Of a DNA stretch of 64,000 nt, positions 8,137 to 15,501 are shown one piece after another. This DNA comes from an uncultured Collinsella sp. (GTDB lineage Bacteria > Actinomycetota > Coriobacteriia > Coriobacteriales > Coriobacteriaceae), in the NCBI GenBank assembly GCA_959026535.1, contig CAUFMB010000001.1, positions 19,329 through 83,328 of the forward strand. The letters run 5' to 3'. The notes beneath the pieces are model-generated. The model was not told the DNA's origin, ran no database searches, and saw nothing but the letters and a program-made list of their open reading frames with translations. A program made the translations under genes and the position numbers. The stretch's first letter is position 1; each line of letters begins with the position of its first letter.

Positions 8137-9409
8137 GAATGCCCACGTCGTCGACCCGTCCGTCGAGCTTGACGGTGTCGTTGACGTCCTGATCGACGGC
8201 GACAAGATCGCCGAGGTCGGCGAGGACCTCGCCGCCGAGGGAGCCGAGGTCCGCGACCTTTCCGGTAAGTACCTCGTCCCTGGCCTGGTGGACATGCACG
8301 TCCACCTGCGCGATCCCGGCTACGAGGTCAAGGAGGACATCGAGAGCGGCACCCGCGCAGCTGCCAAGGGCGGCTTCACCGGCGTGTGCGCTATGCCCAA
8401 CACCGATCCCGTTACCGATAACGGTACCGTCGTTGAGTTCGTCAAGTCCCGCGCTGCCGAGGTCGGCCACTGCCGCGTCTATCCTTCTGGCGCCATGACC
8501 CGCGGTCTTAAGGGCGAGGCTATGTCCGAGATGGGTGATATGGTCGCCCACGGCGCCGTCGCCTTCACCGACGACGGTCGCGGCGTGCAGGGTGCAGGCA
8601 TGCTCCGTCGCTGCATGGATTACGGCAAGATGTTCGGCAAGGTCTTTATGAGCCATTGCCAGGACGAGGACCTGGTCGGTCACGGCCAGATCAACGAGGG
8701 CAAGGTCTCTACCCGTCTGGCTCTGGAGGGCTGGCCGGCGGCAGGCGAGGAGCTGCAGATCGCTCGCGATATCGAGATCGCCAAGCTGACCGGTGCCAAG
8801 CTGCACATCCAGCACATCTCCACCGCCCATGGCCTGGAGATCGTTCGTGCCGGCAAGGCAGCTGGCGTGCAGGTCACCTGCGAGGCCACCCCGCACCATA
8901 TGTTCCTGACCGAGAACGACCTGGACGAGACCTACAACACCTCGCTCAAGGTCAACCCGCCGCTGCGCACCGACGAGGACGCCGAGGCCATCCGTCAGGG
9001 CGTCATCGACGGCACCGTCGACGTCATCGTCACCGACCACGCTCCCCACACCCCGTGGGAGAAGGCCCGCGAGTTCGAGCTTGCGCCCTTCGGCATGATC
9101 GGCCTCGAGACCTCGCTGGCGCTCGTGCTTACCGAGCTGGTCAACACGGGCAAGATGAGCATGGGCCGCATGGTCGAGCTCATGGCCATCAAGCCGCGTG
9201 AGATCCTGGGCCTCGACCAAGTTCAGGTCAAGGCGGGCTCCGTTGCCGACCTGACTGTGTTCGACGCGTCCGCCACCTGGACGGTCGGCGAGGGCGGTTA
9301 CGAGTCGCGCGCCGAGAACTCCGGTTTTGCCGGCCGCACGCTCACCGGTCGTGCCACCGATGTGTTCGTCGGTGGTAAGCAGACGCTTGCCGACGGCTGC
9401 ATCTGCTAG
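8120..9409 (+). CDS. pyrC: Dihydroorotase
   Basis: This zinc amidohydrolase cyclises carbamoyl-aspartate to dihydroorotate. It has 429 residues, the length of the long (Bacillus-type, class I) family. The metal-binding DMHVHLRDPG is at residues 58-67. The substrate loop MPNTDPVTDNG, metal ligand regions SHCQDE and IQHIST, and the catalytic DHAPHT follow. ATG 8120 is preceded by GGAGGTG and lies inside the pyrB 3' end. A hairpin with a weak T-run follows before pyrK. Confidence 0.95.
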   Translation: MALLLKNAHVVDPSVELDGVVDVLIDGDKIAEVGEDLAAEGAEVRDLSGKYLVPGLVDMHVHLRDPGYEVKEDIESGTRAAAKGGFTGVCAMPNTDPVTDNGTVVEFVKSRAAEVGHCRVYPSGAMTRGLKGEAMSEMGDMVAHGAVAFTDDGRGVQGAGMLRRCMDYGKMFGKVFMSHCQDEDLVGHGQINEGKVSTRLALEGWPAAGEELQIARDIEIAKLTGAKLHIQHISTAHGLEIVRAGKAAGVQVTCEATPHHMFLTENDLDETYNTSLKVNPPLRTDEDAEAIRQGVIDGTVDVIVTDHAPHTPWEKAREFELAPFGMIGLETSLALVLTELVNTGKMSMGRMVELMAIKPREILGLDQVQVKAGSVADLTVFDASATWTVGEGGYESRAENSGFAGRTLTGRATDVFVGGKQTLADGCIC

Positions 9410-9429
9410 CATAGCCTTATCGCTTTTAT

Positions 9430-9462
9430 GCGCGGCGCCCTTGCGGTGCCGCGCTTTCTGTT
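9430..9462 (+). terminator. Possible intra-operon terminator between pyrC and pyrK
   Basis: GCGCGGCGCC and GGTGCCGCGC form a 10-bp stem around a five-base loop, followed by TTTCTGTT. The T-run is broken, so termination would be partial. A second small hairpin (CCATGC-AACC-GCATGG) follows just before the pyrK ribosome-binding site. Confidence 0.5.
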
Positions 9463-9501
9463 CGCCTGAACCATGCAACCGCATGGGGGATTGGAGCGTC
9501 T

Positions 9502-10293
9502 ATGCCCACACCTTCCACTGCACGCATGCACGACTTCGAGGTCGTCTCGAACCAGGAGATCGCCGACGGCATCTTCTCGCTCGTTATCTCGGCCCCCAAG
9601 CTTGCAAGTGCGCTCAAGCCCGGTCAGTTCGTGAATATCGCCGTGCCGGGCGATGCTTCCTCGCTGCTTCGCGTGCCCCTGAGCTTCTATCGTGCCGACG
9701 CCGAGGCCGGCACCGTCGAGCTGTGGTACGCCGTCGTGGGCGATGATACCCGTCGTCTGTCGCAGATGGCCCCTGGCTCCACCTCCAACCTGCTGGGCCC
9801 TGGCGGCCGCGGCTGGTTCGTGCCCGAGGGTACCAGGAAAGCACTGCTCGTCGCCGGCGGCATTGGCGTTCCGCCTGTGCTCTGCCTGGCTGACATGCTT
9901 GCCAAGCAGGGTGTAGCCGTCGACGTGTGCCTGGGCTTTTGCACCGCGTCCAAGGCCGTGGGCGTCGATGAGTTCCGCGCGCTGGGAGCCACGGTCAACG
10001 TGTGCACCGACGACGGCTCGTTGGGCACGCACGGCTTCTGCACCGATCCTGCCGCCGAGCTGCTCGGCGAGGGCGGTTACGACTACGTCGCCAGTTGCGG
10101 TCCCGCCGTCATGATGAAGAAGGTCGCCGCCGCTGCCGCCGATGCCGGCGCGTACTGCGAGGTGTCGCTCGAGCGCATGATGAGCTGCGGCTTTGGTGCC
10201 TGCAACACCTGCAATGTCGAGACGGTCGACGGTATGAAGGGCGCATGCATGTGCGGCCCCGTGTTCGATGCTTCCAAGGTGGTGGTCTTCTAG
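9502..10293 (+). CDS. pyrK: Dihydroorotate dehydrogenase electron-transfer subunit
   Basis: PyrK carries FAD and a [2Fe-2S] cluster and passes electrons from dihydroorotate oxidation at PyrD to NAD+. The 263-residue protein has the ferredoxin-reductase-like FAD domain (KPGQFVNIAVP, then LLRVPLSFYRAD), the NAD-binding GGIGVPPVLCLADML segment, and at the C-terminus the cluster ligands in SCGFGACNTC and CMCG. Pairing with pyrD directly downstream identifies a class 1B enzyme, suited to anaerobic growth without quinone. The start follows GATTGGAG. Its TAG stop overlaps the candidate pyrD GTG. Confidence 0.94.
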   Translation: MPTPSTARMHDFEVVSNQEIADGIFSLVISAPKLASALKPGQFVNIAVPGDASSLLRVPLSFYRADAEAGTVELWYAVVGDDTRRLSQMAPGSTSNLLGPGGRGWFVPEGTRKALLVAGGIGVPPVLCLADMLAKQGVAVDVCLGFCTASKAVGVDEFRALGATVNVCTDDGSLGTHGFCTDPAAELLGEGGYDYVASCGPAVMMKKVAAAAADAGAYCEVSLERMMSCGFGACNTCNVETVDGMKGACMCGPVFDASKVVVF

Positions 10294-11216
10294 TGGGTAC
10301 CGTGAACATGGCCGTCGATTTCGGCGGCGTTAAGATGCAGAACCCCATCAACACCGCAGCCGGTACCTTTGGCTACGGTTGGCAGTTCCAGAACTTCTTC
10401 GATGTCTCCCAGCTGGGTGCCATCACCACCAAGGGTTGCGCTGCCGAGCCCTGGCCCGGCAATCCCGCACCCCGCATGGCCGAGATCCCCGGCGGCATGA
10501 TCAATTCCGTGGGCCTGCAGAACCCTGGTGTGGCCGCTTTCGCCCGCGAGTCCGGTCCGTGGCTCGAGCAGCTCTCCAAGGACGGTTGCCAGGTCATCTG
10601 CCAGGTTGCCGGTCATTCCGTGGACGAGTTTGTCCGTGCGCTCGAGATGTATGTCGAGCTGTGCCCCTGGGCTGCCGGCTATGAGATCAACGTGAGCTGC
10701 CCCAACATTGCCGCCGGCGGTGCCGCCATGGGCTCCACGCCCGAGGGCGCCTCTTCCGTCATGGCAGCCTGCCGCAAGGTGACCGACAAGCCGCTGTTTG
10801 TGAAGATGGCACCGGTCAACGTCGCCGAGATCGCCCGCGCCCTCGAGGCCGCCGGCGCCGACGGTCTTTCGGTCATCAACTCCATCCAGGGTATGGCCAT
10901 CGACGTTCACACCCGCAGGTCGCGTGTGGCCAAGCCCAAGGGTGGTCTTTCGGGCCCGCTTTGCCATCACATCGCCGTGCGTATGGTCTGGGAGGTTGCC
11001 CAGGCCGTCGATATCCCCATCAACGGCGTCGGCGGCGTCATGACCGGTGAGGATGCGGCCGAGTTTATCCTGGCTGGCGCTACCTGCGTATCGGTCGGTA
11101 TGGCCAACTTCGTCGATCCGTGCGCTTCGCTCAAGATTGCGCGCGAGCTCGAGGCCTGGGCCGAGTCCCAGGGCGTGAAGGACATCAATGAGCTGGTAGG
11201 TGCTTTCGAATGCTAG
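10293..11216 (+). CDS. pyrD: Dihydroorotate dehydrogenase catalytic subunit, class 1B
   Basis: FMN enzyme oxidising dihydroorotate to orotate, working with PyrK. About 307 residues. NVSCPNIAAGG contains the class 1 active-site cysteine, followed by FVKMAPVN, NSIQGMAID and NGVGGVMTGEDAAEF phosphate/FMN segments. The start is uncertain: GTG 10293 overlaps the pyrK stop and has AAGGTGG upstream, while ATG 10308 would begin MAVDFGGVKM, closer to the usual N-terminus. The 3' end overlaps pyrF by seven bases (ATGCTAG). Confidence 0.93.
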   Translation: MGTVNMAVDFGGVKMQNPINTAAGTFGYGWQFQNFFDVSQLGAITTKGCAAEPWPGNPAPRMAEIPGGMINSVGLQNPGVAAFARESGPWLEQLSKDGCQVICQVAGHSVDEFVRALEMYVELCPWAAGYEINVSCPNIAAGGAAMGSTPEGASSVMAACRKVTDKPLFVKMAPVNVAEIARALEAAGADGLSVINSIQGMAIDVHTRRSRVAKPKGGLSGPLCHHIAVRMVWEVAQAVDIPINGVGGVMTGEDAAEFILAGATCVSVGMANFVDPCASLKIARELEAWAESQGVKDINELVGAFEC

Positions 11217-11926
11217 AGACCGATGCCCGCGACCGCGTTATCGTCGCCCTCGACTGCGACCGTGAGCGTGCGCTCGAGCTCGCCCATGAGCTTTCGGGCC
11301 ATGCCGCTTGGCTTAAAGTGGGTATGACGCTCTATTACGCCGAGGGCCCCGAGATCGTCAAGACCTTTAAGGACCTGGGCTTCAAGGTCTTCCTCGACCT
11401 TAAGTTCCATGACATTCCGCATCAGGTGCGCGGTGCCGCTCGTTCGGCCTCGCTTGCCGGTGCCGACCTGCTTTCGGTTCACGGCTTGGGTTCGGGTGCT
11501 ATGCTCGCCGCCTGCCGTGAGGGTGCCGAGGAAGCGCGCGAGGATCGAGCCAAGCTCGTCGCCATCACCGTGCTTACGAGCATGAATCAGGATGCGCTGA
11601 GCGAGATCGGCGTCGAGTCGCCCGTTGCCGAAGAGGCCGCCCGTCTGGCAAAACTCGCCCAGGCCAACGGTATCGACGGAATCGTGTGCTCGCCGATGGA
11701 GGCTCATGACATGCGTGAGCTGCTGGGCCCCGATGCGCTGATCGTGACCCCGGGCGTGCGTCCGGTTGGCGCTGCGCTGGGCGATCAGTCCCGCGTGGCC
11801 ACGCCTTCCCAGGCTATCGAGCGCGGCGCGAGCCACATCGTGGTGGGCCGCCCCATTACCGGCGCCGATGATCCGGTTGCCGCGTTTGACGCCATCGTTG
11901 CCGAGCTGGTCGAAAACGTCGCCTAA
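11210..11926 (+). CDS. pyrF: Orotidine 5'-phosphate decarboxylase
   Basis: It makes UMP from OMP, the last step of the pathway. The 238-residue TIM barrel has the catalytic D-x-K-x-x-D set at Asp63, Lys65 and Asp68 in LDLKFHDIPHQV, plus the phosphate-binding VTPGVRP and VVGRPIT regions. The start codon lies inside the end of pyrD. No pyrE (orotate phosphoribosyltransferase) or carAB follows; they must be elsewhere. A long terminator hairpin ends the operon. Confidence 0.95.
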   Translation: MLETDARDRVIVALDCDRERALELAHELSGHAAWLKVGMTLYYAEGPEIVKTFKDLGFKVFLDLKFHDIPHQVRGAARSASLAGADLLSVHGLGSGAMLAACREGAEEAREDRAKLVAITVLTSMNQDALSEIGVESPVAEEAARLAKLAQANGIDGIVCSPMEAHDMRELLGPDALIVTPGVRPVGAALGDQSRVATPSQAIERGASHIVVGRPITGADDPVAAFDAIVAELVENVA

Positions 11927-11971
11927 AAGATTCCCTCAAGTCACCACTTTTGGGTCTCATCAGCACAAATT

Positions 11972-12037
11972 AGCCCCTGTGCCTGCGAAAACTTTCCCAT
12001 CCTTTGTGTGGAATCGCAGGTCGGGGGCTCATCTTTT
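11972..12037 (+). terminator. Terminator of the pyr operon
   Basis: AGCCCC..CCTGCGA pairs with TCGCAGG..GGGGCT across a long loop, followed by CATCTTTT. It is the only strong hairpin between pyrF and mihF. Confidence 0.75.
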
Positions 12038-12093
12038 AGCGCGATATATTGCACTTTTTACGGGTATCGTCTAACCTATGGAGCCGCGATTGA

Positions 12094-12123
12094 GCATTTT
12101 GTACGTTTTACGTGCTAAAATGC
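12094..12123 (+). promoter_or_regulatory. Extended -10 promoter and dyad upstream of mihF
   Basis: TGC precedes TAAAAT at 12113-12121, an extended -10 about 45 bases before the mihF start. It overlaps an inverted repeat, GCATTTT (12094-12100) with AAAATGC (12117-12123), with inner ACGT/ACGT, which could be an operator, perhaps for autoregulation. Confidence 0.45.
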
Positions 12124-12165
12124 CAAATATTGAATCAGATATAACCCAACTACTTGGAGGTACGA

Positions 12166-12474
12166 ATGGCACTCCCTCAGCTTACCGATGAGCAGCGCAA
12201 GCAGGCTCTTGAGAAGGCTGCCGCCGCACGTCACGCTCGCGCAGAGCTCCGTGAGCAGATCAAGAAGGGCGAGAAGTCCCTCGAGTCCGTGCTCAACTCC
12301 GATGACCCCATTGCTTCCCGCATGAAGGTTTCCACCCTCATAGAGTCTCTCCCCGGTTATGGCAAGGCCAAGGCCGCCAAGATCATGGAGGAGCTCGGCA
12401 TCTCCGCTACCCGTCGCGTCCAGGGCCTTGGCGTCCGTCAGCGCGAGCAGCTCCTCGAGCAGCTGACCAAATAA
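12166..12474 (+). CDS. mihF: Actinobacterial integration host factor (mIHF)
   Basis: A 102-residue basic nucleoid-associated protein of the mIHF family, which is unrelated in fold to HU/IHF and shapes actinobacterial chromosomes. It has a Lys/Arg/Glu-rich N-terminal helix (residues 5-45) and the conserved helix-two-turn-helix core with MKVSTLIESLPGYGKAKA, then MEELGISATRRVQGLG, which binds DNA non-specifically. The start is preceded by TTGGAGG. It lies one base before gmk, the neighbour seen in many actinobacteria, and supports the actinobacterial assignment of the window. Confidence 0.92.
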   Translation: MALPQLTDEQRKQALEKAAAARHARAELREQIKKGEKSLESVLNSDDPIASRMKVSTLIESLPGYGKAKAAKIMEELGISATRRVQGLGVRQREQLLEQLTK

Positions 12475-13044
12475 GTGAGCGCTCAGGATTCAAAGCTCTT
12501 TGTGATTTCTGGACCGTCAGGTGCGGGCAAGGGCACGCTCGTCACTCGTGTGCGCGAGCGTCGCTCTAACCTGGGCCTGACGGTTTCGGCTACCACGCGA
12601 GCCCCACGCAAAGGCGAGGTCGATGGCGTCAATTACTTTTTCCTGACGCGCGAGGAGTTCGACCGCCGCGTGGCAAACGGTGAGTTTGTTGAGTGGGCCG
12701 AGGTCCACGGTAACTGCTACGGCACGTTGGTGAGCGAGGTCCAGTCCAAGCTCGCCTCTGGTTCGTCTCTAATTTTAGAGATTGATGTTCAGGGTGCCCT
12801 GCAGGTCAAGGAGCGTTTCCCCGAGGCCGTGCTGATTTTTATCAAGCCACCCTCACTCGAGGTGCTCCGCGAGCGTCTGGTCGGTCGCGGCACCGAGACG
12901 CCCGAGACGATTGAGCTGCGTATGGCAAACGCCGCCCATGAGCTTGCCCTTGCCGACCGCTACGACGACGTCGTGGTGAATGACGATCTCGACCGCGCGA
13001 CCGATGAGCTCGTTCGCGTTCTCGATATGCATGAAAGGATCTGA
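12475..13044 (+). CDS. gmk: Guanylate kinase
   Basis: It phosphorylates GMP to GDP. The 189-residue protein has the P-loop GPSGAGKGT at residues 13-21, the GMP-binding region VSATTRAPRKGEVDGVNYFF and EIDVQGALQVK. The GTG start immediately follows the mihF TAA, so translation is probably coupled; no clear ribosome-binding site of its own is visible. rpoZ follows six bases later. Confidence 0.95.
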   Translation: MSAQDSKLFVISGPSGAGKGTLVTRVRERRSNLGLTVSATTRAPRKGEVDGVNYFFLTREEFDRRVANGEFVEWAEVHGNCYGTLVSEVQSKLASGSSLILEIDVQGALQVKERFPEAVLIFIKPPSLEVLRERLVGRGTETPETIELRMANAAHELALADRYDDVVVNDDLDRATDELVRVLDMHERI

Positions 13045-13049
13045 GGTCT

Positions 13050-13331
13050 GTGTCCGTTGTAAAGCCTTGCATTGACGATCTTCTGGAGAAGACCGATCAC
13101 AACCGCTTCCTGCTCGCTTCGCTTGCCTCCAAGCGTGCCTGCGACATCAATAGCATGCTGCGTGGCCAGCATAACCGCGTGCTTGCCGTTCAGGATGTCG
13201 ACGACATCACCATCGCGCTCTCCGGCGCCGACACCATCTCGATGGCTATGGACGAGATCGTCGACGGCGATATCTCCTACGACGAGGCCCGTTACGAGAA
13301 GGCGCTCGGCCATAAGGTTGCTGAAGCCTAA
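13050..13331 (+). CDS. rpoZ: RNA polymerase omega subunit
   Basis: A 93-residue subunit that helps assemble RNA polymerase on beta-prime. The N-terminal segment (CIDDLLEKTDHNRFLLASLA) and KRACDIN match the omega core, and DISYDEARYEKALG the C-terminal helix. It lies just after gmk, the common gmk-rpoZ pairing, with a GTG start. thiI begins at the next base after its stop. Confidence 0.92.
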   Translation: MSVVKPCIDDLLEKTDHNRFLLASLASKRACDINSMLRGQHNRVLAVQDVDDITIALSGADTISMAMDEIVDGDISYDEARYEKALGHKVAEA

Positions 13332-14576
13332 ATGGCAGCTCGCGTCTGCCTGGTCCACTATCACGAGGTTGGACTGAAGGGCAAGAACCGCGCACATTTT
13401 GAGCATATCCTCATGGATAACATTAAGGCGGCTTTGGCCGCCTTTTCCGTGAACGCCGTGTCTCGAATTTCCGGTTATATCCTCGTGACCTTTAACGAGC
13501 ATCAGGCCGACGAGGCGGCGCGTGTCATCCGCACCGTCCCCGGCGTTGCCCGTGTGTCCCTGGCGTACCACACCAACCGCGACCCGCAGGAGTACTGCGC
13601 CGCTGCCGTCAAGGCGTTGCGCGAGTTTGGCCCCTTCGATTCGTTTAAGGTGCACGCCAAGCGCTCCAATACCGACTATGAGCTCACCTCGATTGATATC
13701 AATCGTCAGGTGGGCGAGGTGCTGTGCGAGGCCTTCCCCGATAAAAAGGTTCAAATGCACGACCCCGATGCGATGGTGCACGTACTGGTGGTCCAGGGTG
13801 GCGTTTACGTGTACGCGCGCTCCGAGCGCGGCGTGGGCGGTCTGCCGGTGGGTTCTGCCGGCAAGGTCGTGACGCTTCTGTCGTCGGGCATCGATTCTCC
13901 GGTGGCGACCTGGATGCTCGCGCGGCGCGGCGCGGTCTGCGTGCCTGTACATTTCTCCGGTCGTCCGCAGACGCCCGATACGAGCGAGTATTTGGTGCAG
14001 GACATCATCCGTGCGCTTGAGCCGGGTGTCCAGATCGGCCGCCTGTACGTGGTGCCGTTTGGCGATTGCCAGCGTGAGATTTCCGTCGCCTGCCCCAGCA
14101 ACCTACGCGTGATCATGTATCGCCGCATCATGTATTCGGTTGCCGAGCGCATCGCGCATATCGAGGGCGCCAAGGCCATCGTGACCGGCGAGTCGCTCGG
14201 TCAGGTTGCCTCCCAGACGCTTGAGAACATCATGGCCGTCAACGAAGCCGTGAAGATTCCTGTGTTCCGTCCGCTCATCGGGTCTGACAAGCAGGAGATC
14301 ATTGCGCGCGCTCAGGAGATCGGTACGTTCGATATTTCTACTGAGGCAGCGCCCGACTGCTGCACGCTGTTTATGCCGCGTCGTCCCGAGACGCACGCCA
14401 AACTCGATGCCGTGCACGAGGCGTGGGAGCTCATCGACCACGAGGAGATGATTGAGCGCTTGCTTAAGCAGACCGAGTATATCGACTTCTCCAGCAACAC
14501 GTATAAGGCCCCTAAGACCTTAAAACGCAAACATTCGGAGCTTGCTCCGCGTGAGATTTACCAAGATCACGAGTAA
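13332..14576 (+). CDS. thiI: tRNA 4-thiouridine sulfurtransferase ThiI
   Basis: ThiI adenylates U8 of tRNA and inserts sulfur to form 4-thiouridine, and in some bacteria supplies sulfur for thiamine. The 414-residue protein has an N-terminal ferredoxin-like and THUMP part (to about residue 165) and the PP-loop LLSSGIDSPVATWML at 182-196; the usual SGGIDS reads SSGIDS. The C-terminal part has CCTLFMPRRPETHAKL. There is no rhodanese domain, so it is the short form and needs sulfur from a partner desulfurase. It is the last gene of mihF-gmk-rpoZ-thiI and is followed by a terminator. Confidence 0.93.
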   Translation: MAARVCLVHYHEVGLKGKNRAHFEHILMDNIKAALAAFSVNAVSRISGYILVTFNEHQADEAARVIRTVPGVARVSLAYHTNRDPQEYCAAAVKALREFGPFDSFKVHAKRSNTDYELTSIDINRQVGEVLCEAFPDKKVQMHDPDAMVHVLVVQGGVYVYARSERGVGGLPVGSAGKVVTLLSSGIDSPVATWMLARRGAVCVPVHFSGRPQTPDTSEYLVQDIIRALEPGVQIGRLYVVPFGDCQREISVACPSNLRVIMYRRIMYSVAERIAHIEGAKAIVTGESLGQVASQTLENIMAVNEAVKIPVFRPLIGSDKQEIIARAQEIGTFDISTEAAPDCCTLFMPRRPETHAKLDAVHEAWELIDHEEMIERLLKQTEYIDFSSNTYKAPKTLKRKHSELAPREIYQDHE

Positions 14577-14589
14577 TTGCCTGCATAGA

Positions 14590-14619
14590 CCGACGATGCG
14601 CCTGTATCGTCGGCCTTTT
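14590..14619 (+). terminator. Terminator of the mihF-thiI unit
   Basis: CCGACGAT and ATCGTCGG form a perfect 8-bp stem followed by CCTTTT, 13 bases after the thiI stop. Confidence 0.85.
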
Positions 14620-14693
14620 GCTATCTGGGCAAATGATGCCAAGATGTTCATTCGCTGACGTGTGACTGAATAAATGGACATGTTCGCGCAAGG

Positions 14694-14715
14694 TTTTGGT
14701 CAGCTTTTGGTTTGA
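14694..14715 (+). promoter_or_regulatory. Two 11-bp direct repeats upstream of comEA
   Basis: TTTTGGTCAGC is followed directly by TTTTGGTTTGA, an 11-bp period, about 75-97 bases before the comEA start. The same TTTGGTC repeat with the same period occurs upstream of recA at 43455-43520. Confidence 0.4.
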
Positions 14716-14790
14716 CCGCGAAAACTGGTGTGGACGTGCGGAAGCTGCGGCGTTCGTTTCCTGACACGATGGTGTTGGGAGGTGTTTGCT

Positions 14791-15501
14791 ATGGCGCAGC
14801 GCGAGCAACACGAACGGGTTAAACGTATGGACCGCTGGGCAGAAAAGCTGCTCGGCCATAAGGCGGTGGTCGTGGCGATCCTGGTTGTCATTGCCGCCGC
14901 GAGTGGCTTAGCGATGGCAAGTTTTAATAGCCGCTTTAGTGGCGTGTCGTTTGAGCGTAGTGATGAGGCGAGCGCTTCGGATGCGCGCGGGTCCGGGGAT
15001 GCGTCTCCTGATGATGCCGATGAGTCGTCTGCCAAGAGTCCCTCTGCCGCCGAGGTGTACGTCGATGTGGATGGCGCCGTTGTGAGGCCTGGCGTGTATC
15101 GGCTCAAAGAAGGAGCACGGGTGTCCCAAGCGATCGATGCCGCCGGAGGGCTTACGGCCGAGGCGGATGTGACAGGGCTTAATCGTGCGTCCAAGATCAC
15201 AGATGGCCAAAAGATCTATGTTCCGACGGTGGGGGAGCAACAAGCGGCCGCGGCGGTCGGCGGGGCCGAAAGTGGTGCTGCCACGACCCTTGGCGCGGGG
15301 TCTTCGTCGGGGCTCGTGAACATCAATACGGCAAGTGCGGCGGAGCTGCAGACGCTCTCGGGCATTGGGCCTTCTATGGCTCAGTCGATTATCGATGAGC
15401 GGACAAAGAACGGTGCTTTTGCCTCAGTCGACGACCTGATGCGCGTCTCGGGAATCGGTGAGAAGAAGTTCGCCAAAATCAAAGATTGCATCTGCGTATG
15501 A
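14791..15501 (+). CDS. comEA: Competence protein ComEA (membrane DNA receptor)
   Basis: ComEA binds incoming double-stranded DNA outside the membrane and hands it to the ComEC channel. The 236-residue protein has a short cytoplasmic N-terminus, one membrane segment at about 24-44 (VVVAILVVIAAASGLAM), an acidic Ser/Asp linker, an SLBB-type domain at about 86-140 (EVYVDVDGAVVRPGVYRL), and a C-terminal helix-hairpin-helix DNA-binding domain (VNINTASAAELQTLSGIG, then VSGIGEKKFAKI). ATG 14791 follows GGGAGG; the upstream in-frame codons lack a ribosome site. Its TGA overlaps the comEC ATG. Confidence 0.93.
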   Translation: MAQREQHERVKRMDRWAEKLLGHKAVVVAILVVIAAASGLAMASFNSRFSGVSFERSDEASASDARGSGDASPDDADESSAKSPSAAEVYVDVDGAVVRPGVYRLKEGARVSQAIDAAGGLTAEADVTGLNRASKITDGQKIYVPTVGEQQAAAAVGGAESGAATTLGAGSSSGLVNINTASAAELQTLSGIGPSMAQSIIDERTKNGAFASVDDLMRVSGIGEKKFAKIKDCICV